From Synechococcus sp. UW179A (GTDB lineage Bacteria; Cyanobacteriota; Cyanobacteriia; PCC-6307; Cyanobiaceae): a DNA stretch of 64,000 bases. The DNA lies in NCBI RefSeq assembly GCF_900473965.1, contig NZ_UCNJ01000025.1, forward strand, positions 186,001-250,000, in the 5' to 3' direction. Shown here in pieces: positions 16,981 to 25,894 of this stretch. Position 1 is the stretch's first letter. Each line of letters starts with the position of its first letter. A program made the position numbers and the translations under genes. The notes under the pieces are model-generated. The model was not told the DNA's origin. It searched no databases and saw nothing but the letters and a program-made list of their open reading frames with translations.

Positions 16981-18063
16981 ATGCGTCGCGGCGTTGATCG
17001 ACAAGTAGCCGGTGGCTGTATCACGCCCCGCACGCTGGCTGCAGCTCTGGTGATGACTCGACCTGCGCCGAATCGATTGTTTCGGGGTCTGCAGCTCGGC
17101 TTAGGCGGATTGTTGCTTTTTCCGTTCGCCTGGTTGCAGTCTGTGTTTTGGGGTCGTGCCCTGAAGCGTCTTGACTTACCTGATGATCCGGTCATCGTGA
17201 TTGGCCACTGGCGCAGCGGTACCACCTATCTCCATCAGCTGATGGCTGCAGATCCTGGTGCGGCTACTGCCAGGAATGCACTTACGGTGGCTCCGCAGGT
17301 ATCTCTGCTACTGAAGCCGTTGATCATCGCTGTTCTCAATCGCCTGATGACGGCAACACGTCCGATCGATGCTGTGCCCTGGAGTGCTCTGGATCCACAA
17401 GAGGACGAAATCGGACTGGCTCGTCTCACTATTGACACCAACATGGCTGGAGTGGCATTTCCTCAGGATTACCTCAGGCATTTTCATCGCTGTGTCCTCT
17501 CAACCACCCGAGACTTTCAGCGACAGCTGTTGCACTTTGTTCGTCTTACCTGGGCCCATGATGGGGAGGGAAAGCGACATTTGTTGATTAAAAATCCAAC
17601 CCACACAGCACGGGTGACCTTTTTGTTGGATTTGTTCCCGAAAGCACGTTTTGTTTTGATGAAACGAGAGCCTGTTGATGCAGTCCGATCTTTGACGTTG
17701 GTGAAGCAGAAACTTGCCGATCTGGTCGGTCTGCAGCCGGCACCTGATCAGCAGCGGCAGGTCGAAGAAACGGCGATGGCCCATCGTTTGTTGTTGGAAG
17801 CCTTTGAATCCGCCCGTCCACAGATTCCCGCTGGTCAGCTGGTGGAGGTGAACTATGGCGAACTGGTGGACTCACCGATGAACACTGTTGAAAGGATTTA
17901 CCGCGAACTTTCCATTGAAGGCTGGGATCAGGCTTGTGATGCTGTGCAAGCCAGGGTGGAACGTGCGCAGACCTATAACCCTTGCCAGGTGCTGTTGGAG
18001 CCCAAGGCGGAGAAGCGTCTGCAGGAGCTGATGGCACCTGCAAACGCCTCAACCACCGATTAG
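16981..18063 (+). CDS. PAPS-dependent sulfotransferase family protein
   Basis: 360 residues. The 5'-phosphosulfate loop is VIGHWRSGTTYLHQLM (about residues 71-86). The 3'-phosphate region is RFVLMKREPVDAVRSL (about 214-229). A hydrophobic stretch at about 36-50 precedes the catalytic fold. These match the Sulfotransferase_3-type family, which moves sulfate from PAPS to hydroxyl groups on carbohydrates or small molecules. The ATG at 16981 is the first start in frame; the ATG at 16974 is in another frame. The gene is divergent from the AraC-type regulator and converges with the Ser/Arg-rich protein gene with only 3 bp between. Confidence 0.9.
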   Translation: MRRGVDRQVAGGCITPRTLAAALVMTRPAPNRLFRGLQLGLGGLLLFPFAWLQSVFWGRALKRLDLPDDPVIVIGHWRSGTTYLHQLMAADPGAATARNALTVAPQVSLLLKPLIIAVLNRLMTATRPIDAVPWSALDPQEDEIGLARLTIDTNMAGVAFPQDYLRHFHRCVLSTTRDFQRQLLHFVRLTWAHDGEGKRHLLIKNPTHTARVTFLLDLFPKARFVLMKREPVDAVRSLTLVKQKLADLVGLQPAPDQQRQVEETAMAHRLLLEAFESARPQIPAGQLVEVNYGELVDSPMNTVERIYRELSIEGWDQACDAVQARVERAQTYNPCQVLLEPKAEKRLQELMAPANASTTD

Positions 18064-18066
18064 CCC

Positions 18067-19074
18067 TTACTGGCCAAAGGCCACCTGACAGGCGGCATTC
18101 AGCAGCTGGGCTTCGTTGCCGTTGTTGGGCGTTCCACCGTTGATGGTTCCTTGCCGGCAATCGGCATAGAACCTTGCTGTGGAGTTGCCGTCATCGGCCT
18201 CGAACGTCACCGTGTCGCCGGTGGCGGTGACGCTGGGGTAGTAGAGGGAGTACTCCGAGTCGGGCACAACGATGTAACTCACTTCGTTGCTCTGGGCTGT
18301 GTTGACCAGACTGTTGATCACTCCGAAGGTGGCCATGCTTGCCACGCCCCAGGCGGCTGCCCGGCCTGGGTACCAGCCCCAGTTGTTGTAATAGGAACCG
18401 CCGTACCAACCGCTGTTCCAAGGGCGGTTGTTGTACCAGTTGTTGCCGCTGTACCAACCGTTCCCGTAGCGATCCCAGTTGTTGACCGCTTTGCGCCGAT
18501 TATCTGAGCGGGTATTGAACCGATCGTTGCGATTGTTCTGGCGTGTGTCGAAGCGATCGTTGCGATTGTTCTGCCGGTTTGAGCTGTTGTTCCGCACCTG
18601 ACTTTGGCGATCGCTCCTGGTGTTCTGACGGTTGCTCTGGCGGTTCGTGCTGTTGGTGCGAGCTTGACCTTGGCGACTGCTTCGGGTGCCCTGCCGGTTG
18701 CTCTGACGACTTGCGCTGTTAGATCGGGCCTGACCTTGACGGTTGCTCCGCGTGGTCTGCCGGCTGCTCGAACGGCTACCTGAGCGACTGCCGCTGTAGT
18801 TGCTGAAGCCAGTGCGGGCACCACTTCTTGAACTGCTGCGTGAACTGCTTCTGGAGCTGCTGCGGGAACTGCTTCGAGAGCTTCCCCGTGAGCCGCCACG
18901 CGAACCACCGCCACCGCCGCGACGCTGGGCCAGCTGGATGCTCTCACTTGTGCTTGTGGTGGCTGCTGATTCAGTGCCGATGGCTGCTAGCCCAGCGGCT
19001 GGTTGCAGTGCCAGAACCAGGCCCAGCAGGCCAGCGAGACGATGTCTGGAGGATCGGCGAATATTGATTGTCAT
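18067..19074 (-). CDS. Secreted Ser/Arg/Asn-rich repeat protein
   Basis: 335 residues. A signal peptide (RLAGLLGLVLALQPAAGLAA) precedes a glycine patch and several SSSR units. After these come imperfect repeats such as SNRQGQARSNSASRQ and RQNNRNDRFDTR. The middle (about 190-235) is rich in Trp, Tyr, Asn and Gly (NNWYNNRPWNSGWYGG). The last 90 residues look folded and carry two cysteines. The basic low-complexity region could bind acidic or sulfated polysaccharide or nucleic acid, which is inference. Its start codon overlaps the stop of the preceding gene (ATGA at 19071-19074), so the two are translationally coupled. The opposite strand's long frame is a by-product of the repeats. Confidence 0.82.
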   Translation of the reverse strand: MTINIRRSSRHRLAGLLGLVLALQPAAGLAAIGTESAATTSTSESIQLAQRRGGGGGSRGGSRGSSRSSSRSSSRSSSRSSSRSGARTGFSNYSGSRSGSRSSSRQTTRSNRQGQARSNSASRQSNRQGTRSSRQGQARTNSTNRQSNRQNTRSDRQSQVRNNSSNRQNNRNDRFDTRQNNRNDRFNTRSDNRRKAVNNWDRYGNGWYSGNNWYNNRPWNSGWYGGSYYNNWGWYPGRAAAWGVASMATFGVINSLVNTAQSNEVSYIVVPDSEYSLYYPSVTATGDTVTFEADDGNSTARFYADCRQGTINGGTPNNGNEAQLLNAACQVAFGQ

Positions 19075-19568
19075 TGTCTGATTGCCTCCTTCAGTCGATC
19101 ACAGCCGTTGTCGAAACACGCCACATCCACGCGGCCATTGGCAGCGAAGACCATTCCCACCTTGGTGCGGCCCTGCATGGCATCACCGCTGCCGACCAAC
19201 ACATCGGCGAGATACTTGGGATTTTTCACACAAAAGGCGTCGTTGTTGAAACAGAGCTCCTCAGTTCTGAAATCGATCGTGGCGTTCTTCACCGAGCTCC
19301 AAGGTGTCGTGTCGCTGGCTCGGCCTTCAATACGCACATAGGGATCGTCGATCACGCGATAACTCACGGTCTTGGATCCAAATTGGTGAACGTATTCAGT
19401 GGTGTCGTCGACATTGGATGCCACGACTTTGCAGGAGTAGGTTTGACCTGCGCTTCTGCAGGTGGTCTCCAGGCTGTAAAGCTCCTGGGCCACCGCTGCG
19501 GATGCGCTGAGGCTGCCGAGCAAGACCGTCAGGCCCGTCAGCACCCTGCAGCGAAAGAAGCTGTGCAT
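19071..19568 (-). CDS. Secreted protein of unknown function
   Basis: 165 residues from the ATG at 19568; a longer form from 19604 would add 12 residues before the signal peptide. The signal peptide is CRVLTGLTVLLGSLSASAAVAQ. The mature part has six cysteines (TTCRSAGQTYSCK, LCFNNDAFCVK, ACFDNGCDR), likely three disulfides. I do not recognise the family. Its stop overlaps the start of the Ser/Arg-rich gene by ATGA, suggesting that the two envelope proteins are made together. Confidence 0.8.
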   Translation of the reverse strand: MHSFFRCRVLTGLTVLLGSLSASAAVAQELYSLETTCRSAGQTYSCKVVASNVDDTTEYVHQFGSKTVSYRVIDDPYVRIEGRASDTTPWSSVKNATIDFRTEELCFNNDAFCVKNPKYLADVLVGSGDAMQGRTKVGMVFAANGRVDVACFDNGCDRLKEAIRQ

Positions 19569-19682
19569 GGGTGTAGGGGGTCGCGGAGGATTGCAATCCT
19601 CCATTTCGACACCATGACCATGAATTGATCAGCAGGCCGTGGTTCTGCCTGATCGGGATCAGCTCGGTTTTTCGGAGGTAAC

Positions 19683-19982
19683 TTGACGCTATTGATTCTT
19701 CCCTCTGTTGTGCTCCGCCCCCTGGTTGTTGCGTTGGTGCTGTCACTGTCGTCTGCCGGTTCTGTTCAGGCCCTGGAGGATTGCAGCCTGATTAAGAGGC
19801 TGATGAACACACTCGGCGCCTCGATGGCTCGCAATCGGATGTTGATCGCGGCTTCGCAACAGACTGGAGAAAACAAAGCCCAGGCCGAGCAAGCGAGTGA
19901 ATTGCTTTCGCGTCAGACCCGCAATTACAGGGATTTGAGGGAGGATTATGAACGCAACAGGTGTGGTCGTGACTGGGAATGA
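19683..19982 (+). CDS. Small secreted protein, unknown function
   Basis: 99 residues. A hydrophobic signal sequence (VVLRPLVVALVLSLSSAGSVQA) is followed by a helical, polar segment with two cysteines (LEDCSLIKRL and RNRCGRDWE). The start is uncertain: TTG at 19683 lies 3 nt after the GGAGGT at 19674-19679, and TTG at 19692 lies 12 nt after it. It overlaps the next gene by 35 bp in another frame, which supports co-transcription. It is divergent from the secreted-protein gene at 19071-19568. Confidence 0.65.
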   Translation: MTLLILPSVVLRPLVVALVLSLSSAGSVQALEDCSLIKRLMNTLGASMARNRMLIAASQQTGENKAQAEQASELLSRQTRNYRDLREDYERNRCGRDWE

Positions 19983-20241
19983 TGCACAGATAGAGCGCCG
20001 TCAGCGACTGCATGAGCTGCTTCTGGCACTCATCGCTCGCCAGGAGGATTTGGAGCTGATGGATGCTGATGGCCCTTCCGGATTGACCAGCTGCGGCGCT
20101 GGTGAGGGGCCAGAGGAAGCGGCGCGCTGGTTGGACCGCAACAGACGTGTGTTGCAGCACTACCAATCGCTGGTGCGCACGGCGGTGACGATGGATGCCC
20201 TGCTAGACGCCGAGCAGGTTCTGCCCTCCAGGGAGATCTGA
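19948..20241 (+). CDS. Small soluble helical protein, unknown function
   Basis: 97 residues, charged and mostly helical (IERRQRLHELLLALIARQED; AARWLDRNRRVLQHYQSLV), with no signal peptide. GAGG and GGGAGG lie just upstream of the ATG at 19948, a good ribosome-binding site inside the preceding gene's coding region. It overlaps that gene by 35 bp. I do not recognise the family. Confidence 0.65.
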   Translation: MNATGVVVTGNDAQIERRQRLHELLLALIARQEDLELMDADGPSGLTSCGAGEGPEEAARWLDRNRRVLQHYQSLVRTAVTMDALLDAEQVLPSREI

Positions 20242-20415
20242 GCCATCTGCGCAGAACCATCAGAACAGTGCCATCTGCTGAGAAGGATGGTTGTGGCAAC
20301 GGCTGGGACGTGCGTTGATCAAACCGCATTCACCATTGCCATTCCGGGATGTTCCTTCTGGCATTGAGCACAGACCGTTCAGGTCTGGCAGGCTGGGGCG
20401 ACTTTCCGCCTTTCC

Positions 20416-22914
20416 ATGGCTCCGCTTGGACTGACTGCTCTGCGTTCGCTGCTGCGCCGCAGGTCCCGTCCTGAATCCTGGAGTGCACCACAAGCCAGCT
20501 GGAGCAGGCCCTTTGGACTGGGTTGGGATCAGCCCTACACCGTCCGTTATGCCAGCAATCTCGATGACGGTCCCAATCACGGCATGCCCCTGGGTGGCTT
20601 CGGGGCTGGCTGCATCGGCAGGGCTCCGGATGGCAATGTCAACCTTTGGAATCTCGATGGTGGCGAGCACTGGTTTGGGGTGCTTCCCGACTGTCAGTTC
20701 GCCCTTTTTGAGAGCAATGGCAGCAGCCAACGTGCCCATGCTCTGGCGGTGAAGCCGCAGGCGGATGCCTCTAGACCGGAAGCGGCTGATCCACTTCAGG
20801 CCTGGGACTGGTACCCCGCCAGCACGCAGGAGCGCAGCACGGGCACCTACGCCGCCCGCTATCCGCTCAGTTGGACGCAGTACGACGGTGTTTACGACGC
20901 CGATGTGCGTTGTGAGGCGTTCAGCCCGATTCTTCCCGGCGATTACCAGCGCACCAGTTACCCGGTGGCGGTGTTCGTGTGGACCTTGCGCAACCCCACC
21001 AAGAATCCTCTTGATCTCTCGCTGATGCTGAGCTGGCGCAACAGCTGCGGTTGGTTCACCAACACCGATGCCTCGGCTGAAGTGCATTTCCGCGATGACG
21101 GCAGCCCGGAGCACAACTATGCCCCAGCGATCGGCCGAACCGAGGGGCAACGCAACCGATATGTGGATGAAGGCAAGCTGCGGGGAGTGCTGCTTGAGGG
21201 CAATGTCTCTGCACCGATCGCTGAAGGCGAAGGGCAGTGGTGCATTGCAACAGTCGAGCAACCTGGCGTGAGCATTCAACGCTGCAGCCGCTGGAACCCT
21301 GCAGGTGATGGCAGTGAGCTGTGGAACAGCTTCAGCGATGACGGCTCGATTCCCAACAGCAACAATGATCGGCACAGTGGCAATGATGATCCGCTCAGCG
21401 CAGCTCTAACGATGAGTTGTCAGTTGGCTCCCGGGGAGAGTATCGAGATCCCCGTGGTGATCAGTTGGGATCTACCGGTTACGGCCTTTGCGACCGGCAG
21501 TAAAGCCCTGCGTCGTTACACCGATTTCTTTGGCACTGGTGGCAACCAGGCCGCGGCAATTGCCGCCGAAGCACTACGTGACTGGAAGCAATGGAGGGCT
21601 CAGATCGACGCCTGGCAGCAGCCGGTGCTGCAGTGCAGTGAGCTGCCAGAACCCTTACGGATGGCGCTGTTCAATGAGCTCTATGACCTCTGCAGTGGTG
21701 GCAGCCTCTGGAGTGCGGCATCACCGGAGGATCCCCACGGTCGTTTCGGCGTACTCGAGTGCCTCGACTACGCGTGGTACGAAAGCCTGGACGTGCGCCT
21801 GTATGGCTCCTTTGCTTTGCTGCAGCTTTGGCCGGAGCTGGATAAATCGGTGCTGCGCAGTTTCGCGCGGGCCATCCCTGCGGCGGATGCCACCCAAAGG
21901 CCGATCGGTTGGTATTTCACCCAGGGCAAGGGCCGGGTGGAAGCTGATCGCAAGGTGAAGGGCGCAACCCCGCATGATCTCGGTGCGCCCAACGAGCAGC
22001 CCTGGGATGCCACCAACTACACGGCCTATCAAGACTGCAACCTTTGGAAGGACCTTGGCAGTGACTTTGTGCTGCAGGTGTGGCGTACCTACAAGCTGGC
22101 CCCCAGCGGCGAAGATCTGAGTTTTCTTGCGGAGTGCTGGCCAGCTGCCGTGGAGGCGCTGCGCTATCTCAAAACCTTTGATGTGAATGACGATGGACTG
22201 CCCGATAACGGTGGAGCACCCGATCAGACCTTCGACGACTGGCCCTTGAAGGGTGTGAGTGCCTATTGCGGTGCACTCTGGATCGCTGCGCTGGAGGCCG
22301 CATTGGCCATTGCTCAAACGCTGCAGCTCAAAACCGGTCTGGAGACCTCCGCTGAGCAGCATGAGTTCGGCGCCTGGCTGGAACAATCGCGCAGCAATTT
22401 CGACAAGCTGCTCTGGAACGGCGAGTTTTACGACATCGATGCCGAAAGTGGCACGCCAGTGGTGATGGCGGATCAACTTTGCGGTGATTTCTATGCCCGT
22501 CTGCTCGGCCTAGAGCCCGTGGTGAGTGAAGCCAACAGCCGCAGCACGCTCAAGGCAGTGAAGGAAGCCTGCTTTGAAAAATTTGAAGGCGGAACCCTGG
22601 GCGTAGCTAATGGTCTGCGCCGTGATGGCACGCCGTTAGACCCCAACGGTACCCATCCGCTTGAGGTGTGGACCGGCATCAATTTCGGCATTGCCAGCTA
22701 TTTCCAGCTGATGGGTGAAGGGCAAACAGCGGAAGCAATCTGCTCAGCGGTGGTGAATCAGGTGTATGCGGGTGGGTTGCAGTTCCGCACACCGGAAGCG
22801 ATCACGGCTGTGAACACCTTCCGTGCCTGCCATTACCTGCGAGCCATGGCGATCTGGGGATTGTGGGCAACGCACACGAATTGGCAGGTGATTCCCGGGG
22901 CTCAGCGCGGTTGA
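20416..22914 (+). CDS. GH116 glycosidase (non-lysosomal glucosylceramidase-like)
   Basis: 832 residues. The N-terminal beta domain starts with GMPLGGFGAGCIGRAPDGN, typical of GH116 (GBA2-type) enzymes. The C-terminal alpha-barrel carries the predicted nucleophile Glu448 in GVLECLDYAWYESLDVRLYG and an acid/base candidate Asp607 in DQTFDDWPLKGVSAYCGALW. GH116 enzymes are retaining beta-glucosidases or beta-xylosidases that act on glycolipids or short glycosides. There is no signal peptide, so it is cytoplasmic. The cyanobacterial substrate is unknown; a glycolipid or storage glucoside are both possible. It converges with the UDP-galactopyranose mutase gene (74-bp gap). Confidence 0.9.
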   Translation: MAPLGLTALRSLLRRRSRPESWSAPQASWSRPFGLGWDQPYTVRYASNLDDGPNHGMPLGGFGAGCIGRAPDGNVNLWNLDGGEHWFGVLPDCQFALFESNGSSQRAHALAVKPQADASRPEAADPLQAWDWYPASTQERSTGTYAARYPLSWTQYDGVYDADVRCEAFSPILPGDYQRTSYPVAVFVWTLRNPTKNPLDLSLMLSWRNSCGWFTNTDASAEVHFRDDGSPEHNYAPAIGRTEGQRNRYVDEGKLRGVLLEGNVSAPIAEGEGQWCIATVEQPGVSIQRCSRWNPAGDGSELWNSFSDDGSIPNSNNDRHSGNDDPLSAALTMSCQLAPGESIEIPVVISWDLPVTAFATGSKALRRYTDFFGTGGNQAAAIAAEALRDWKQWRAQIDAWQQPVLQCSELPEPLRMALFNELYDLCSGGSLWSAASPEDPHGRFGVLECLDYAWYESLDVRLYGSFALLQLWPELDKSVLRSFARAIPAADATQRPIGWYFTQGKGRVEADRKVKGATPHDLGAPNEQPWDATNYTAYQDCNLWKDLGSDFVLQVWRTYKLAPSGEDLSFLAECWPAAVEALRYLKTFDVNDDGLPDNGGAPDQTFDDWPLKGVSAYCGALWIAALEAALAIAQTLQLKTGLETSAEQHEFGAWLEQSRSNFDKLLWNGEFYDIDAESGTPVVMADQLCGDFYARLLGLEPVVSEANSRSTLKAVKEACFEKFEGGTLGVANGLRRDGTPLDPNGTHPLEVWTGINFGIASYFQLMGEGQTAEAICSAVVNQVYAGGLQFRTPEAITAVNTFRACHYLRAMAIWGLWATHTNWQVIPGAQRG

Positions 22915-22988
22915 GGATTTAAACAGCATCGAGACTTTGCTTGTGGAAATTGATGGATTTGAGCAATGCTTGCGTTGTTGGCTTCGTT

Positions 22989-24113
22989 TTAAGCAGCTTG
23001 CGAAGTTATCTGGGCGATGTAATTGCGTGCCATCGTTAAGTGCAGAGAAACTGCAGGCAACATATCGATATAACGAAAGAGTCCCGTGCGTCCGCAAAAA
23101 GTGATGTTGGCTTCGGCAGCTGCAAGTGTTTGATAACGTTTGAGCAATTGTTCGGAATCTTTTGTCTTAACCGGGTAGTAATATTCGCCTGGATTCTGTT
23201 CAACGCTGCAGGGTTCTTCAAAAGTGATTTGATGAGGGCCAGTCTTGTTGTCTGGGGAGTTGGGGAGCAAAGACCATTGCGTGACACGCGTGAATCGACC
23301 ATCATCTGTGAAGTTGATCACGGGAGCTGATTGCTGGCTATTGGTGTTGCTTTGATGGAATAGGATTGACCGATAGGGTAAGCGGCCAAAGCAATGGTCG
23401 AAATATTGATCGATTGGTACTGAAAGGAAACAGTGCTCGTAGTTTTGTTCCATTGTTTTGCAGAATGTGCGCTTCAGCTCCACTTGGATTAGTGGGTGAT
23501 CCAGCAGCTGTTCAAATAACGACGTATAGCCGTGGCTAGGTAGTGCTTGAAACGTGTCTGTGAAATAACGATCATCGCGAGTTGTGCGAACAGGCAGTCG
23601 AGCGCCGATTCCAATGCCGAGCTTGCTTGCATCAACACCCCACATTTTGCGCGTATAAGGCCGAAAGAATAAATTTGCTAGTTGTTCTCCAACATTTGCC
23701 AGGAATAGTTGATCGGAATTAGTAGGCTTGATCTTTGTTTGGCGTAATGAGTCCAGAAAGGTTTGAGTTTCATTGTCATTAGATAATTGAATTTTGAAGA
23801 TGTCTTCTAAAGTTGTGCGGTTGACCGGTAGAGGTGTCGTTTCTCCGCTTGGAAGTAAGGCGCGAACTCGATGTTCATAGGGAGTCCAACAGCAGAAGCG
23901 GCTTAGGAAGGCAACAGCCTCTGAATTTTTATTGCCATGAAGAAGATGCGGGCCATAGCGATGAATGCGCTCGCTCTGCTCATTCAGTTCATCAAAAGCG
24001 TTGCCCCCGATGTGGTCTCGCTTGTCGATTAAATGAATGGGTATGCCATTTTCTGCAAGAACTCGTGCAATTGTCGCGCCAGCAAAACCGGCACCAACGA
24101 CTAAAACTGTCAT
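22989..24113 (-). CDS. glf: UDP-galactopyranose mutase
   Basis: 374 residues. The FAD Rossmann motif is VLVVGAGFAGATIARVLAE, followed by LIDKRDHIGGNAFDE and YGPHLLHGN. The middle contains FFRPYTRKMWGVDASKLG and the C-terminal ITFCGRTGLFRYIDML, all matching UDP-galactopyranose mutase. The flavoenzyme interconverts UDP-galactopyranose and UDP-galactofuranose, the donor for galactofuranosyl transferases. It is the last gene of a four-gene minus-strand operon; its start codon directly follows the stop of the gene before it (no intergenic base). This suggests that galactofuranose is part of the glycan made by the operon. Confidence 0.93.
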   Translation of the reverse strand: MTVLVVGAGFAGATIARVLAENGIPIHLIDKRDHIGGNAFDELNEQSERIHRYGPHLLHGNKNSEAVAFLSRFCCWTPYEHRVRALLPSGETTPLPVNRTTLEDIFKIQLSNDNETQTFLDSLRQTKIKPTNSDQLFLANVGEQLANLFFRPYTRKMWGVDASKLGIGIGARLPVRTTRDDRYFTDTFQALPSHGYTSLFEQLLDHPLIQVELKRTFCKTMEQNYEHCFLSVPIDQYFDHCFGRLPYRSILFHQSNTNSQQSAPVINFTDDGRFTRVTQWSLLPNSPDNKTGPHQITFEEPCSVEQNPGEYYYPVKTKDSEQLLKRYQTLAAAEANITFCGRTGLFRYIDMLPAVSLHLTMARNYIAQITSQAA

Positions 24114-25019
24114 TCAGCTAGCCACCGCATGTTCCAGTTGTGCGTGATCTTGCTCGTTGACAGCAAATCCCATTGCCAGCATCAATCTCTGTCGCACTAA
24201 CAATTCTTCTTCCTTGCTCTTTAGTCCGTTGCTGAATCGTTGCTCCACCGAGCCCAAAGGGCGCAGATGACTCATCGGAGCACAATCGATGGCAGCAAAT
24301 CGCCAATCGCCCAACTCAGCCGCGCACAACGGCAATGCGAAGCGGTCATAGCCGTAGGCGGATTTTGTGGAAACAAGAAATGGCATGGATAGGTCTAAAA
24401 GATCGCGGCGAATGAAAGGTGCTTGGTTTTCGACAATCGGCAATCTGTGCAGTGATGTGCAAGCACGCTGCCTTAACCAGGGATATTCACGGCTGCTGGG
24501 GCTGTTGAGGCTCAAGGCAGGCTGCGCTGCCAACAGATGATGCATTCGAGATAATGCCAGTACTGTATTGATATCGCTTGTTCTCAGGCAAAGATCATCA
24601 TCTAAAAATGCAACATAGTGATCTTCTTTGGGCATGTCGAGCTGACGCCATGCTGACTCCATCAACTCACCTTTACACTCCGTCTTCTCACTGATCACAT
24701 GCCAGTTTTGTGGATTATCCGATTGGGCAATTCCTTGGCCTGTCCAGTCGAAGAGCACAACACGGCAGCCAAGAGGCTGATCCACAATTACACCGTGTTG
24801 GCCTTGCTTGCAGGTGATGACGACTAGGTCATCGCTGTAGGCCCCTGGTGCAATCACTGGATCGCCTAATTCGACCGGCTTTTGCTGATTCAGTTGCTCC
24901 ACAGCCGCTGCCATCTCTGGCAGGAACTGATCACTGTGACTTCCCAAAACCCAGCGTGCCCAGCATTGACGTTCAGCCTCTGATCGATCGCGCAGTAGCT
25001 CTGGTAAAACGTTCTTCAC
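24114..25019 (-). CDS. Probable GT-A-like glycosyltransferase
   Basis: 301 residues, no signal peptide. A triple-Asp motif preceded by beta-strand residues (YVAFLDDDLCLRTSD, about residue 165) resembles the metal and nucleotide-sugar site of GT-A glycosyltransferases. YSDDLVVITCKQG near residue 65 could be the first strand of that fold. I cannot assign a CAZy family. It overlaps the preceding sulfotransferase gene by 4 bp (25016-25019, ATGA) and abuts glf, so it is made with them. A role as the galactofuranosyl transferase of the operon is a guess. Confidence 0.72.
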   Translation of the reverse strand: MKNVLPELLRDRSEAERQCWARWVLGSHSDQFLPEMAAAVEQLNQQKPVELGDPVIAPGAYSDDLVVITCKQGQHGVIVDQPLGCRVVLFDWTGQGIAQSDNPQNWHVISEKTECKGELMESAWRQLDMPKEDHYVAFLDDDLCLRTSDINTVLALSRMHHLLAAQPALSLNSPSSREYPWLRQRACTSLHRLPIVENQAPFIRRDLLDLSMPFLVSTKSAYGYDRFALPLCAAELGDWRFAAIDCAPMSHLRPLGSVEQRFSNGLKSKEEELLVRQRLMLAMGFAVNEQDHAQLEHAVAS

Positions 25020-25894
25020 GCTGCCCGCTGATCAGATCTCTCTGTGCTCAAAACTGTTTGAGCGAGTTCAAGAAATGCCCAGTCGGCCGCATAAAATTGA
25101 TGTAGCGCTCTGAGAGCCTCATGAGTGAGATGTTCACGCTTCAAACGTCGCCAGGGATTTTCGTCTTTTAGATCTCTGGAAATATGTTGAGATGTTGTAT
25201 CGATCTCCATTCCGCTGACTGTTTGCCAGTGCTGCATCAGTTCATTAATATTTTCCATCCCTTGCAATGAGTAATAACAGCTGGGATCACCGCCCAGATA
25301 GGCCACCTGAGGAATCGTGTGATGACTCCAGTCGATATGGCAGGGGATCCACTGGCGCAGTTGCAGTGCTACAGCATTCATGACGTAGACGGGGTCGGAG
25401 TCATCAGCAAAGCTGGCGACTCCATGCCGCACAAAGAGGTCTCGGTGATACTCCAGGGCTTCTTGATAGGAGGCCTCGTTTTCGGTGTTTGTGCGTAATT
25501 TTTGCTCGATTTTGAACCGTGTTAGTTCTACAAGGTGGCTTCTGCAGGCCGATACGAATCGGTCAACTGGGTCTCGCCAGATGGCGATCAGGCCTCGGTG
25601 CTGAGCGACGATTTTTAATTCTTCTGGGGTTAGCCAGTAGGTGTGATGGAGTGCTGAACTGTGTGGATCACTGACCAGTTGCTGTTCACGGTATCCCTGC
25701 AATTGCAGCCAGACCCGTTTGATCGTGCTGCAACCGTTTTTGGGAACCCAGACGATGGCTGCGTCGTTGCCAAGGGGCAGCAATGGTGTAAGTGTTCCTC
25801 CAGCCTGTAAGTGGGTTTGAACGCAGACCCAATCGCTTGTGCTCCTGATCCGCAGACCAGGCATCTGGCCACTAGCCGGGTCTGTCTGGTTCAT
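25016..25894 (-). CDS. Sulfotransferase (Sulfotransfer_2-like)
   Basis: 292 residues. The phosphosulfate-binding segment is AAIVWVPKNGCSTIKRVWLQ (about residues 46-65), a K-x-G-C/S-T form common in carbohydrate sulfotransferases. The 3'-phosphate site is LIAIWRDPVDRFVSACRSHL (about 101-120). It would sulfate a sugar hydroxyl with PAPS. It overlaps the upstream fusion gene by 4 bp (25891-25894) and the downstream gene by 4 bp, consistent with strict co-translation. It is the second sulfotransferase activity encoded by this operon. Confidence 0.85.
   Translation of the reverse strand: MNQTDPASGQMPGLRIRSTSDWVCVQTHLQAGGTLTPLLPLGNDAAIVWVPKNGCSTIKRVWLQLQGYREQQLVSDPHSSALHHTYWLTPEELKIVAQHRGLIAIWRDPVDRFVSACRSHLVELTRFKIEQKLRTNTENEASYQEALEYHRDLFVRHGVASFADDSDPVYVMNAVALQLRQWIPCHIDWSHHTIPQVAYLGGDPSCYYSLQGMENINELMQHWQTVSGMEIDTTSQHISRDLKDENPWRRLKREHLTHEALRALHQFYAADWAFLELAQTVLSTERSDQRAA

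Noticed and set aside
18318-18947. 209-codon minus-strand frame overlapping the Ser/Arg-rich gene
   Set aside because: It is the shifted reading of the same AGC/CGA-rich repeats (Ala/Val/Arg runs) and lacks a signal peptide or sensible domain; the frame at 18067-19074 has both.
20260-21375. 371-codon minus-strand frame opposite the GH116 gene
   Set aside because: A shadow of the GH116 gene, whose catalytic motifs and full-length frame are unambiguous.
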